A stretch of 64,000 nucleotides of DNA from BNXB01 sp031548005 (lineage in GTDB: Bacteria; Bacteroidota; Bacteroidia; Bacteroidales; Azobacteroidaceae): contig JAVBRK010000008.1 of assembly GCA_031548005.1 (NCBI GenBank), positions 62,001 to 126,000 of the forward strand, written 5' to 3'. The notes under the pieces are model-generated. The model was not told the DNA's origin. It saw only the letters and a program-made list of their open reading frames with translations, and made no database searches. How positions within the stretch are numbered: the stretch's first letter is position 1; the number at the start of each line of letters is the position of its first letter. Both the position numbers and the translations under genes were made by a program. Positions 44,121-53,080 of this stretch are shown here, piece after piece.

Positions 44121-45284
44121 TTATGGCAAATAATTCCAGTAATCCATATTCGTAACCGGCTCGATAGTGACTTTTCTATCGCCGTTTCTGACGATATCGG
44201 GAGCATCTGGTTTTGCATAGGCAATGCTCTTTCCGACCCCTCTGGATTTTAACATGGTTTGGGGAACCCCTCTGCTTACGAGCGCCTTGACCAGAGTTTC
44301 AGCCCTTCTTTTGGAAAGATCCAGATTGTACCCGTCCGATCCTTTGGAGTCTGTAAACCCTGTAATTAAATATTTCTTTGAGGAATCTTGTTTCAGGATA
44401 GCGGAAATTTCATCGACCACTGTTTCGGATTGGGATGTCAGATCTGCCCGGTCGAATTCGAAAAGGACGTTATTGAAAAGATCGTAGAGGTTTTTTGTCT
44501 CTTTTACAATGACTTCTTTTTCGACGATCCGTTCTACTTCCACCGGCTTTTCAATAATCTTCTGTATTTCAATTCGTTCCACTACCGGTTTTGTTTTTTT
44601 CGATTTACCGCCGAACCGCCACATCAGCCTCACGGTTCCCTGAATCGAGTTGGCTACATTTTCGTAGGGCATCAGCAGGTAATCGGCTTGCATCCCGATC
44701 CCGAACCGGTCATTCAACCAGGTATTCAGGCCGGCTCCCAACGAAATGGGCGTCAGGTCTTTTCTATCAGCGCCATCTTTATTATTGATATTCTTCAGAA
44801 TCCATTCCATATCGGCCGGAGCGACTCCTTCAGTCCCAGTATAAGAAATACCGAAATCTTTGCGCATATAGCTTACCCCTGCTCTGAAATAAGGATCGAT
44901 GTATTTTGACTGAAAATATTCGCCCAACCGCCATTGGATACCGGGGCCTACCATAAAAAGCCACCGGTTTTTATCCTGGTTATCAATGGATTCTTTCGTA
45001 AACCCCACTGTTCCCTGCAAATCGAGGTAAAAATGAGAATTCAGTTCTTTCGCCAGGTAAAGATTCCCTCCGAATACAGCCTGTTTCAGGCTCAAATCAA
45101 ATTGATAGCCATCGGGTTGCTCTATGAAGTTACTGAATGATATCCGGCTGAACTGGAAAACTGATCCTCCTGCGCCGACTTCCCATGCTTTTGATCTCTT
45201 TTCCTGGTCTGATTCCTGGGCAGAGATCGAAGAGATACCGCCTGCAAGGAATAAAATATATATTAAAAATCTATTTATTTTCAT
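44121..45284 (-). CDS. OmpA-family outer-membrane protein
   Basis: A 387-residue protein with signal peptide (cleavage near ISAQES). Residues about 30-225 look like an eight-stranded barrel of the porin-like type (AWEVGAGGSVFQFSRISF; FRAGVSYMRKDFG; LGAGLNTWLNDRFGIGMQADYLL). A Val/Glu-rich linker follows, then the OmpA peptidoglycan-binding domain (FEFDRADLTSQSETVVDEISAIL; ITGFTDSKGSDGYNLDLSKRRAETLVKALVSRGV). It ties the outer membrane to peptidoglycan. It lies 41 nt after the collagen-like gene, so the two may share a transcript. Confidence 0.93.
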   Translation of the reverse strand: MKINRFLIYILFLAGGISSISAQESDQEKRSKAWEVGAGGSVFQFSRISFSNFIEQPDGYQFDLSLKQAVFGGNLYLAKELNSHFYLDLQGTVGFTKESIDNQDKNRWLFMVGPGIQWRLGEYFQSKYIDPYFRAGVSYMRKDFGISYTGTEGVAPADMEWILKNINNKDGADRKDLTPISLGAGLNTWLNDRFGIGMQADYLLMPYENVANSIQGTVRLMWRFGGKSKKTKPVVERIEIQKIIEKPVEVERIVEKEVIVKETKNLYDLFNNVLFEFDRADLTSQSETVVDEISAILKQDSSKKYLITGFTDSKGSDGYNLDLSKRRAETLVKALVSRGVPQTMLKSRGVGKSIAYAKPDAPDIVRNGDRKVTIEPVTNMDYWNYLP

Positions 45285-45325
45285 TGTTGTCTGGTTTTAA
45301 ATTGATATACCATACTTATATCCTG

Positions 45326-47272
45326 TTACTCTGTGATTTGCTGAACGAGGATGTCCGGGAAATCGTAGTAAGAATTTTTGATTCCGACTATTTTAAGAGT
45401 ATTGCTTCCCTCTGGATCGAATTTCAACGTACCAATTTGACGGAACCATAGAAAATGCTTATTCGCAGAGTAAGTGTCTTGTCCTAAAACGACTTCCGTA
45501 TTTAAATATGGTGTATTAACTCTAAATGTAGGAACATTTATTGCTCCTTTGCTGAGAGAATTATTCGCTTTATTTTCTGATAAATTGAATTGAATTTCAA
45601 ATTCAGGACTAATCTTCATATTGTCGATATCTTCTACAATAGGAGAATAGTAATCAAATGTTTTTCCGGAAATATTTTTTGATTCTTTGTTGTAGCTTGA
45701 TTTAAAAAATAAATTATAATCAATATTGGTATCTGCAATATCGAATTCCCCTTCTATCCGGCTAAAAATATTCAGACTGGCATTGTAGTTATAGGCTTTT
45801 ACATTCTTTATAAGAGGTATACATTGGATAGGTGCCATTTTTATGACTGCATTGGCATGCGGTTTTTCTCCATAATAACTATTGAGCGCCAAATTGAAGT
45901 AATGATCGTTTCCGTCCCACAGATGGTCTGTACTTTTTATGTATTTTGATGGTTTTATTAAACGGTCTACGCTTATAGCATATGATTGAGAAATGCCAAT
46001 ACCTCCCTGGTCAAAAATATTTGAGCTTTCTGTGAATGATTCGGGATCATTGGGATCAGACAACTCATATGCATATACAGTTTGATATAAATCACCTAAA
46101 TAGGAAGGAATTTGTTTCCAATCGGATGTGGGATCAGTCTTTCGTTCTATTACAGGATAAAGATATATGTATGCGTAATAACTATATAGATAGGGATTGG
46201 AAGAAAGTCTCATTCTTATCTGCATCCGGTTGGGCACATAGGTGTTCTTGGCAGAAACTTCTTTTACGGTTTCTCCTGTCGATTTCAGATATTCTACTTC
46301 AGTGGTGACTCCGAAACGTTCGGTTGCGGTTTTGTCGACAGGCAAGTCTTCTTTAGGAACAACAAACGTGCCATTTGCATCGGCTGTGTAGACCTTGTTG
46401 GGATCCTGTACTCCCGGAAGTCCTTTTACTTTTGCACCCGGCGAAACGGAGCCTTGATCGTCGTATACGATAAAAGCCACACCTCCATCGGTCCAGCGAA
46501 CAAACTCGCTGAATTCCTGGGCCACATATTGAGATATAACGTTGGGTTTTCCTTTAACGATTATGACATCTTTTCCCGGTTGCCCGATTTCTGCGGGCGA
46601 TCCGTCTTCGCCGTCCTTGCCGTCGGCTCCTCTCAGGTATTTCCAGAAATCGTCGATTGTTGTTTGGTCTTTAGGCCATTCCTGTCCGGGGTTGTGAGGA
46701 TCTTCCAATCCTTTGGCCACTTCTTCGGTCCATAGCACATAAGCGCTTTTTCCGTCTGCACCGTTAGAGCCGTTTTGTCCATCAGTGCCATTTTGCCCGT
46801 TGGAGCCATTTTGTCCGTTGGTACCGTTTGCGCCATCTTTTCCGTTTGCACCGTCCTGACCTTTAGCTCCTGTTAAGAAATACCAGAAATCCTGAACGGT
46901 GATTTTAGTTTTGTCCCATTCATGTCCGGGGTTATGCGGGTCTTCCACTCCTTTGGTCACTTCTTCTTTCCAGAGGTCATAGGCGCTTTGACCATTCTGT
47001 CCGTCTTTGCCGTTTTGTCCGTTTGTACCACTTTGTCCGTCCTTCCCGTCTTTCCCTTTTAAATACAGGAAGAAGTTGGTTATATCCGTCCGGTCTTTAT
47101 TCCAGTCGATATTTCCATTACCGACTTCTTTTACCCAGACTTCATATGCAGAAAGGCCCTCATTTCCCTGGGGGCCCTGGGGTAGGTACATGTGTAATTC
47201 ACTATCACAAGAATAAATTGAAAACAATAGGATGATAAATCCAATTATCCTCATACATTTAATGTTTTTCAT
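45326..47272 (-). CDS. Collagen-like surface lipoprotein with three SAY/DFW linker modules
   Basis: A 648-residue lipoprotein (lipobox IYSC, Cys22, then DSE, an acidic signal consistent with surface export). Gly-X-Y tracts (about residues 32-40, 73-94, 135-175, 215-234) alternate with three related modules at about 41-72, 96-134 and 176-214. The modules share SAYxxW, EV.(K/N)G, often DPHNPGxEW, then a T...DFWxYLxG ending. The remaining about 410 residues are beta-rich and unrecognised (e.g. WTDGGVAFIVYDDQGSVSPGA). It is probably a surface stalk displaying a C-terminal head. A second ATG (residue 7) is also possible. Codon use is more AT-rich than the neighbours. Confidence 0.8.
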   Translation of the reverse strand: MKNIKCMRIIGFIILLFSIYSCDSELHMYLPQGPQGNEGLSAYEVWVKEVGNGNIDWNKDRTDITNFFLYLKGKDGKDGQSGTNGQNGKDGQNGQSAYDLWKEEVTKGVEDPHNPGHEWDKTKITVQDFWYFLTGAKGQDGANGKDGANGTNGQNGSNGQNGTDGQNGSNGADGKSAYVLWTEEVAKGLEDPHNPGQEWPKDQTTIDDFWKYLRGADGKDGEDGSPAEIGQPGKDVIIVKGKPNVISQYVAQEFSEFVRWTDGGVAFIVYDDQGSVSPGAKVKGLPGVQDPNKVYTADANGTFVVPKEDLPVDKTATERFGVTTEVEYLKSTGETVKEVSAKNTYVPNRMQIRMRLSSNPYLYSYYAYIYLYPVIERKTDPTSDWKQIPSYLGDLYQTVYAYELSDPNDPESFTESSNIFDQGGIGISQSYAISVDRLIKPSKYIKSTDHLWDGNDHYFNLALNSYYGEKPHANAVIKMAPIQCIPLIKNVKAYNYNASLNIFSRIEGEFDIADTNIDYNLFFKSSYNKESKNISGKTFDYYSPIVEDIDNMKISPEFEIQFNLSENKANNSLSKGAINVPTFRVNTPYLNTEVVLGQDTYSANKHFLWFRQIGTLKFDPEGSNTLKIVGIKNSYYDFPDILVQQITE

Positions 47273-47571
47273 GATTGTACAATTTTTGATTAATTAATAG
47301 CAATTATTAAACTTTATTACTTTATTGTGCTATCAAAATCTATACCAAGATAATTTATTTTGTTTATATTTTATTTAAATATGTGATAATTAATTAGATA
47401 TAATTATAATTTTTTGTATTAGATACTTGTTGTGTTTATTATTTGTGTATTTATTGGTATTTTGATTGTGTTTTTTCTGTACTAAGTGATATGAATGTTG
47501 ATATTGTTAGTTATGTAAAATTGTCTTATTCTGTTACTTCGCATAAGCTACGGAGATACAGTCATTTCCAT

Positions 47572-47763
47572 CGCATGCCGCAAAATGTTTATTTACTTTG
47601 GCCCCGGGAAAAGGGTCATGACGAATGTTGTCCCATAAAATCCTTTTTTACTGAGGAATAGATCGGCATTGACTAACCCTGTTATTAACAGGGTGATTGC
47701 TGCTAAAATGCAAAACCAGCAGAGGTTGTAATAAATAGATGTAACCGGGATGCCTGAAGGTTT
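47572..47763 (-). pseudogene. Remnant of a YiaA-type two-helix inner-membrane protein
   Basis: A minus-strand frame ending in TAA at 47593 reads KPSGIPVTSIYYNLCW, then ITLLITGLVNADLFLSKKGF and YGTTFVMTLF. This follows the YiaA order: GIP.TSIYY, hydrophobic helix, GL.NA.L.LSEKGFYG, second helix, LFGA. The frame breaks at CCCGGGG just where LFGA is expected; a 2-nt shift continues as GAKVNKH. No start codon precedes it and the N-terminal half is missing, so it is a decayed gene. The rest of the 47273-47910 gap is very AT-rich and holds a small perfect CCCTGTT/AACAGGG hairpin inside this remnant, and nothing else I recognise. Confidence 0.72.
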
Positions 47764-47892
47764 AACCAGTAATTGTGCATAATTTCGGCTGTAAAGGTGG
47801 CAATTTTATGTTGTTGAAAGAATTTTTTTTTAATTTTTGCCCTCCGGTAATAAAAAGTATTGGAAATGTGGAGATGATCTTATAAAAAGGTC

Positions 47893-47900
47893 TAAATTTG
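47893..47900 (+). promoter_or_regulatory. Candidate -7 element of the S8 protease gene
   Basis: TAAATTTG matches TAnnTTTG. A proper -33 TTTG is lacking. A start of transcription near 47907 makes the ATG at 47926 likelier than that at 47911. Confidence 0.45.
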
Positions 47901-47925
47901 TTCCCTCGGAATGAATTTGAAAAGT

Positions 47926-49554
47926 ATGAGATCATTTTTTTATCTTCTGCTTATTGGTGTCTTTTGTCCTTGTTCTCTTTTGCAGGGAAGTAATGGTGGG
48001 TATATGTTCCGTTTGATTCTGAAAGACAAGGGAAACCCGCCGTATTCGGTTGAAAAACCGGGAGAGTTTCTATCGCCTGAGGCCATCGGGAGAAGAGCCA
48101 GGCAGGGCTTGCCCATTGATAGTACCGATTTTCCGATAGATCCGGCCTATTTTTCCGAAATCAGGAGTCAGGGTGCTGAAATCAGGGCCTTCAGTAAGTG
48201 GCTGAATACAATTACAGTTTATTTTTCTGATAGCGCTGAGGTGGCGTCTGTCGCCGGATTACCCTTTGTCGATTCCGTGAAATGGGTTTGGAAAGGAACT
48301 TTGGGGGGAAGTCTCCTGAAGACTCACCCTGAAATCTTACTGTCGAAAAAATCATCAGAGCTGCACAATGCCAATATTTACGGGCCTGCTTATACGCAGA
48401 TTCACATGCATGAAGGCGAATTATTACACGATGCCGGATTCAGAGGCGCCGGAATGACTATTGCAGTTCTTGACGGAGGTTTCTTTCATGTTGATCAGAT
48501 CACTGCTTTCGATCAGTCCAGGATACTGGGTACAAAGAATTTTACGCACAAACAATCTGCAGATTTTTATCAGTCGGATATTGACCATGGAACGAAGGTT
48601 TTATCCTGTATGTTGTCCAATGACCCCGGCCGGATGGTTGGAACGGCTCCCGATGCGGGATATTACCTGCTTCAGACGGAAGTTCCGGGAGAAGAATATC
48701 CGGTGGAAGAAGATTACTGGATTTCAGGAATTGAATATGCCGACAGTCTGGGAGTCGATGTCGTGAATTCGTCGTTGGGATATACCCGGTTTGATATTTT
48801 ATTTATGGACCATACAATAAATGAATTAGATGGAAAAACAGCTTTGATCAGCCGGGCGGCTTCGATGGCTGCCGAAAAAAAGGGAATGTTGATATTTAAT
48901 TCTGCCGGTAATGAGGGGATGAATAACTGGCATAAAGTATCTTTTCCTGCCGATGCCGGTTATATTGCTACGATTGGTTCCGTGAATGATATCCGGGAGC
49001 GTTCTTCTTTTTCCTCTATAGGTCTTACTGCCGATGGAAGGATTAAGCCGGATTTGATGTCTATGGGAGGGAATACGGTGCTTATAGATGGGTTCGGAAT
49101 GATTACATTAGGATCCGGAACTTCTTATGCTGCACCTGTTATCGCGGGACTTGGCGCTTGTTTATGGCAGGCATTGCCCGGCTTTACAAGTATGAAAGTC
49201 GTTGAGTTGTTAAAGAAAAATTCCGACCGGAGTTCTGTTCCCGATAGCCTTTACGGATACGGGATTCCCAATGTTTATCAGGCTTACATTCAAAACAGGC
49301 CGACCGGTATTCCTATAGCAAAGGATTGTTCCGGGGTCTTGCGCCTGGATTCCCGGAATGGGCTGCTGTATGTTAATTTACCGTATGTCGATTGTATCAA
49401 TAGCCGGCTCTACATTTTCTCTATATTAGGGAATAAAGTGCTGGAACGCATTTCTTTGACTGAGTCTGTGAATATAACAGGTCTTCCCAAAGGAATTTAT
49501 ATTGCCTATCTCGATGTGAAAGGAAAAAGGTACGTGCAAAAATTTTCCAGATAA
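47926..49554 (+). CDS. Secreted S8 (subtilisin-like) serine protease with T9SS-like C-terminal domain
   Basis: A protease of 542 residues from the ATG at 47926 (another ATG lies 5 codons earlier). A signal peptide (MRSFFYLLLIGVFCPCSLLQG) is followed by a propeptide-like region. The catalytic triad is Asp183 (GMTIAVLDGG), His221 (DIDHGTKV) and Ser400 (GSGTSYAAPVIAG), with the oxyanion Asn in NSAGNEGM. The last about 75 residues (RLYIFSILGNKVLERISL; LPKGIYIAYLDVKGKRYVQKF) resemble type A T9SS sorting domains, so surface secretion is likely. Its TAA overlaps the xseA ATG by one base (TAATG). Confidence 0.9.
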   Translation: MRSFFYLLLIGVFCPCSLLQGSNGGYMFRLILKDKGNPPYSVEKPGEFLSPEAIGRRARQGLPIDSTDFPIDPAYFSEIRSQGAEIRAFSKWLNTITVYFSDSAEVASVAGLPFVDSVKWVWKGTLGGSLLKTHPEILLSKKSSELHNANIYGPAYTQIHMHEGELLHDAGFRGAGMTIAVLDGGFFHVDQITAFDQSRILGTKNFTHKQSADFYQSDIDHGTKVLSCMLSNDPGRMVGTAPDAGYYLLQTEVPGEEYPVEEDYWISGIEYADSLGVDVVNSSLGYTRFDILFMDHTINELDGKTALISRAASMAAEKKGMLIFNSAGNEGMNNWHKVSFPADAGYIATIGSVNDIRERSSFSSIGLTADGRIKPDLMSMGGNTVLIDGFGMITLGSGTSYAAPVIAGLGACLWQALPGFTSMKVVELLKKNSDRSSVPDSLYGYGIPNVYQAYIQNRPTGIPIAKDCSGVLRLDSRNGLLYVNLPYVDCINSRLYIFSILGNKVLERISLTESVNITGLPKGIYIAYLDVKGKRYVQKFSR

Positions 49555-50792
49555 TGAAAACAGAGTACCTGACTTTACTGCAGCTTAATTCTTTAGTAGA
49601 AGATTCCGTCAGAGGGCTTTTCCCCGAAACTTATTGGGTCGTTGCAGAAACCAGTGATGTAAGGGTCAACCATGCAAATGGACATTGTTATCTTGAGTTT
49701 ATCGAAAAAAACGAGCAAACTTCAGCCATTGCTGCTAAAGCAAGGGGATATATCTGGAATTCTGTTTTTCGGATGCTGAATCCTTATTTTGAGGAAGTGA
49801 CCGGTCGTAAATTTACTTCGGGACTAAAAATCCTGGTTCGGGTATCTGTCGATTTCCATCCGGTTTACGGATACGGATTGAATGTTTGCGATATAGAACC
49901 TACATATACTCTGGGAGATATGCAGCTTCGGAGAAAAGAAATTATATCCCGGTTGGAAGAAGATGGTGTATTGACCCTGAATAAAGAACTGGAGTTGTCG
50001 GAAACACCCCAGCGTATTGCCGTTATTACCTCTCCGACGGCTGCCGGATATGAGGATTTTCTGGAACACCTGCATGCCAACCGTCCGGGATTTGTATTTT
50101 ATCCGAAATTATTTCCGGCTGTTATGCAGGGCGATCAGACCGAAAGTTCTGTATTGTCGGCATTGGAACGGATTTATAATCATCGGGAAATGTTCGATGC
50201 CGTTGTCGTCATCAGGGGAGGAGGGGCTGCATCCGATCTGGCGGCATTCGATTCGTATTTGCTGGCTGCCGCCTGTGCCCAATTTCCTTTGCCTGTGATT
50301 ACCGGCATCGGTCATGAACGTGATGATACTGTTCTGGATCTGGTGGCATATCATCGTGCAAAAACGCCCACTGCGGTTGCCGATTATCTGATTCATTGCC
50401 TGGAAGAAGCCTGGGACGAGTTTCTTGAAATAGAATATCGTATCCGGACAAGTTCGACCCGGATTCTGGATGAGGCTTCTGTTGATATTAAAAATCTGAT
50501 CCATTTGTTAAATGTCCGGTCGCTGTCTTTTTTTGAAAAGGAGGGCGCTAATTTGAATCTGATCCGGTCGAATATCCGGAATACCGTTTCAAATTACCTC
50601 GTTTTCCACCAGCGCTGTTTAGATGAAAAGCAAGCATTTATCCGGATGTCCTCTCCGGAGTATATTCTGGGAAAAGGGTACTCCATTACCAGAAAGAACG
50701 GAAAGGCCGTGAAGTCGTCTCAGGAAGTTGTGGAAGGAGACGTGCTTGAAACCATTTTTCTCGATGGAAAAATCAGCAGCAAAGTCCGTTGA
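49554..50792 (+). CDS. xseA: Exodeoxyribonuclease VII large subunit
   Basis: A 412-residue subunit of the ssDNA exonuclease. The N-terminal OB fold (YWVVAETSDVRVNHANGHCYLEFIEK) is followed by the catalytic region PQRIAVITSPTAAGYEDFLEHL, VVIRGGGAASDLAAFDSYLLAAACA and ITGIGHERDDTVLDLVAYHRAKTPTAVADYLI. The central coiled coil is shorter than in E. coli. No xseB for the small subunit follows: the next gene is 12 nt away and convergent. Confidence 0.95.
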   Translation: MKTEYLTLLQLNSLVEDSVRGLFPETYWVVAETSDVRVNHANGHCYLEFIEKNEQTSAIAAKARGYIWNSVFRMLNPYFEEVTGRKFTSGLKILVRVSVDFHPVYGYGLNVCDIEPTYTLGDMQLRRKEIISRLEEDGVLTLNKELELSETPQRIAVITSPTAAGYEDFLEHLHANRPGFVFYPKLFPAVMQGDQTESSVLSALERIYNHREMFDAVVVIRGGGAASDLAAFDSYLLAAACAQFPLPVITGIGHERDDTVLDLVAYHRAKTPTAVADYLIHCLEEAWDEFLEIEYRIRTSSTRILDEASVDIKNLIHLLNVRSLSFFEKEGANLNLIRSNIRNTVSNYLVFHQRCLDEKQAFIRMSSPEYILGKGYSITRKNGKAVKSSQEVVEGDVLETIFLDGKISSKVR

Positions 50793-50804
50793 TTCCACCT
50801 TTAT

Positions 50805-51221
50805 TTATTCCTCAAAATCAAAATCGAAGTCAAAATCGTCGATGTAAACCGGATCGGTGAATTCATCGAGGCTCCGGCGATCTTTTTTGGTGGGTCTTCC
50901 GGTTCCTTTTTCCCGGTTAATGAATCCGCTGATTTTGCTTAATTCGAGCAACTCGAATTGTTCGGGAGGTGTTATGTTTTCAAGGTATTGAGGAACTAAT
51001 TTTGCACCCATCCGGCTTTCGGTCAGATCGAGTACCTTGAAAGAATAGGTAATGGGCGGCTTCCTGATATCGATTACATCGCCTGTTTTGATCATACGTG
51101 AAGGCTTGACTGAAACCCGGTTGATTGAGATTCTTCCTTTTTTGCAGGCTTCGGCAGCGATTGTCCGGGTCTTGAAAATCCGGGTAGCCCACATCCATTT
51201 ATCTATTCTTACTTCATTCAT
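50805..51221 (-). CDS. hslR: S4-domain RNA-binding protein, Hsp15-like
   Basis: A 138-residue protein. The N-terminal S4 domain (VRIDKWMWATRIFKTRTIAAEACKKGRISINRVSVKPSRMIKTGDVIDIRK) matches heat-shock protein 15, which rescues stalled 50S subunits carrying nascent chains. A basic segment (INREKGTGRPTKKDRRSLDEF) and a very acidic C-terminal tail of repeated Asp-Phe follow. It overlaps pth by 4 nt, joining two peptidyl-tRNA rescue functions in one operon with rplY. Confidence 0.9.
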   Translation of the reverse strand: MNEVRIDKWMWATRIFKTRTIAAEACKKGRISINRVSVKPSRMIKTGDVIDIRKPPITYSFKVLDLTESRMGAKLVPQYLENITPPEQFELLELSKISGFINREKGTGRPTKKDRRSLDEFTDPVYIDDFDFDFDFEE

Positions 51222-51781
51222 TTGTTGTTGAACTGGTTCATTGCAATATTGATTCCCGACAGGCAGACTGTTTTAATCATTTCTGTCGCTTGTTCGATGC
51301 GTTCCGGAAGGACTTGTTTCTCCTCCGGTGAAAATTCACCCAGAACATAATCGATCTGCATCCCTTGCAAAAACTGATTTCCGATACCGAACCTCAAACG
51401 GTTGTATTGTTGTGTTCCCAGAGTGGCCTGAATATGCCGTAACCCGTTGTGCCCGGCATCGCTGCCTTTGGGCTTCAGGCGCAAACTTCCAAAAGGCAGG
51501 GCGATATCGTCGACAACAACCAGCAGATTTTCGAGGTCGATATTTTCTTTTTGCATCCAGTAGCGGATCGCATTTCCGCTCAGATTCATATAGGTGGATG
51601 GTTTGAGCAGTACCAGCTGTTTATTTTTTAACCGTGTTTCTGCAACAAACCCATATCGTTTGTCTTCAAAAACAACATTGGACGCTTTTACAAAAGCGTC
51701 CAATATCATAAATCCTATATTGTGGCGGGTATTTTCGTATTCCCGGCCTACATTTCCCAATCCTGCAATCAGGTACTTCAT
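51218..51781 (-). CDS. pth: Peptidyl-tRNA hydrolase
   Basis: A 187-residue enzyme that releases tRNA from prematurely dropped peptidyl-tRNA. Motifs are LIAGLGNVGREYENTRHNIGF (catalytic His20), LLKPSTYMNLSGNAI, LLVVVDDIALPFGSLRLKPKGSDAGHNGLRHI and RLRFGIGNQF. It starts 8 nt after rplY, an arrangement (L25-Pth) found in many bacteria, and its stop overlaps hslR. Confidence 0.97.
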   Translation of the reverse strand: MKYLIAGLGNVGREYENTRHNIGFMILDAFVKASNVVFEDKRYGFVAETRLKNKQLVLLKPSTYMNLSGNAIRYWMQKENIDLENLLVVVDDIALPFGSLRLKPKGSDAGHNGLRHIQATLGTQQYNRLRFGIGNQFLQGMQIDYVLGEFSPEEKQVLPERIEQATEMIKTVCLSGINIAMNQFNNK

Positions 51782-51789
51782 AAGCCGAA

Positions 51790-52362
51790 TTATCCTGCTT
51801 TTGCGGCAGCTCCTCTGGCAGCTCTTGTCAGCTTAACAGCACAAACCACATTGTCTTTGGAATTGAGCAGCTCCAGTTTCGGAAAGCTCAGTTTGCCAAC
51901 CTGCAAAGTTTTTCCTAATCCAAGGCTTTCGATATTGATCACTAATTTTTCCGGGAGATCTTTATGCAGACCTTTAACTTTCAGCTTACGCATTTCCAGA
52001 GACAATTTACCCCCGGCTTTCACCCCTTCGGCAAGACCTTCGAGTACAACCGGAATTTCCATGATAACCGGTTTGTTGTCCTCGATTTGTTGGAAATCGG
52101 CATGCAGTAATTGGTCGGAAACCGGATGAAATTGTAATTCCCTCATGATAGCGTTCGACTTTTTCCCTCCCAGGCTGATGTTCACGATGTATACTTCGGG
52201 AGTGTAAACTAACTTTCTGATACCGTCTGTTGTTACAGTGAAGTGTTGTACCCCGTTTTTTCCATAAAGAACGCATGGAACTAAGTTCTCTTTACGATAA
52301 GCCTTTGCGGCTTTTTTACCCATGTCTTCTCTCAGGGCACCTTCTAATTCGAATGTTTTCAT
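51790..52362 (-). CDS. rplY: 50S ribosomal protein L25/general stress protein Ctc
   Basis: A 190-residue long-form L25 that binds 5S rRNA. The L25 domain (MKTFELEGALREDMGKKAAKAYRKENLVPCVLYGKNG) is followed by the C-terminal TL5-like beta domain (MEIPVVLEGLAEGVKAGGKLS; LVINIESLGLGKTLQVGKLSFP). It ends in an Ala/Arg-rich tail. I chose the ATG at 52362 because it gives the normal beginning. It heads rplY-pth-hslR. Confidence 0.95.
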   Translation of the reverse strand: MKTFELEGALREDMGKKAAKAYRKENLVPCVLYGKNGVQHFTVTTDGIRKLVYTPEVYIVNISLGGKKSNAIMRELQFHPVSDQLLHADFQQIEDNKPVIMEIPVVLEGLAEGVKAGGKLSLEMRKLKVKGLHKDLPEKLVINIESLGLGKTLQVGKLSFPKLELLNSKDNVVCAVKLTRAARGAAAKAG

Positions 52363-52443
52363 TGTTTTGTTTTTTGTGTTACTCAAAATTAAGATTATCT
52401 GCTTCCTAATTTCCCATCACACGGATTTCTTTAAAAAGCGCTG

Positions 52444-52474
52444 CAAAGGTAGTTTTTTTATAGTAAATTACAAA
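52444..52474 (-). promoter_or_regulatory. Promoter of rplY-pth-hslR
   Basis: The minus strand has TTTG (52474-52471), a 19-nt spacer and TACCTTTG (52451-52444), a perfect consensus match about 80 nt before the rplY ATG. Confidence 0.85.
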
Positions 52475-52490
52475 ATCCGGAAGATAATTT

Positions 52491-52856
52491 TCAGAAATCG
52501 ATTTTCAAATCGAATGCTGATGCGATTTCTTCTTCCATGATTTCTTCTTTTTCTTTCTTGGGGACAAAATCGACCGTGTTATTTTTCCTGATAAAGTCTA
52601 ATGTTTCGGCGAAAGCCTCCTGAAATTTGTCGAAGTCTTCCTTGTACAGGAAAATTTTGTGCTTTTCGAACCGCACCGGTTGAGACTGTTCATCATTCAC
52701 AATTTTTTTGCTTTCTGTTACTGCCAGAAATAATTCTCCTTTCCGGTTTTTTTTAACATCGAGGTAATAAATCCGTTTTCCGGCTTTTATTGTCTTGTAG
52801 AAAATAATATCACTATCTCTGTTGTCCGGATTTTTCTTTGTAAAATGCTCATCCAT
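52491..52856 (-). CDS. PUR-alpha-like / DUF3276 nucleic-acid-binding protein
   Basis: A 121-residue protein from the ATG at 52856. The upstream part of the longer frame (to 52925) does not look like the family. The core IIFYKTIKAGKRIYYLDVKKNRKGELFLAVTESKK and RFEKHKIFLYKEDFDKFQEAFAETLDFIRKN is the short PUR-type repeat of Bacteroidetes DUF3276 proteins, which bind DNA or RNA. The C-terminus is acidic (EKEEIMEEEIASAF). A single-PUR protein would dimerise to form the full fold. Its cellular role is not known to me. Confidence 0.88.
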   Translation of the reverse strand: MDEHFTKKNPDNRDSDIIFYKTIKAGKRIYYLDVKKNRKGELFLAVTESKKIVNDEQSQPVRFEKHKIFLYKEDFDKFQEAFAETLDFIRKNNTVDFVPKKEKEEIMEEEIASAFDLKIDF

Positions 52857-53033
52857 AGGTAAAAAGTAAAAGTATTCAGATGTTAGTTGAAATTGTTGTA
52901 CGCATTTAATAGTTTCATTTTGCAAAAATGATATTTTTTTTTCAATATAACAAGAAAAAATGTAAAACCTGTTATTGAATGATCATATTTAAGAAATTTA
53001 CAGAACCTCATAGATATATTCTGGAAATAGTAT

Positions 53034-53041
53034 TACCTTTG
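53034..53041 (+). promoter_or_regulatory. Candidate -7 element of the nusB operon
   Basis: TACCTTTG lies 40 nt before the nusB ATG. The -33 region lacks a clear TTTG. Confidence 0.5.
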
Positions 53042-53080
53042 TATTCTCAAAGTACAGTATAATAGTTCTTTTATAAAAAA

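Noticed and set aside
46560..47110. CRISPR-like or tandem DNA repeats
   Set aside because: The repetition is codon-level, from Gly-X-Y and SAY/DFW modules of a coding gene, without spacers of constant length.
47443..47661. A 72-codon plus-strand open frame in the AT-rich gap
   Set aside because: It runs antisense over the yiaA remnant and has no plausible protein features.
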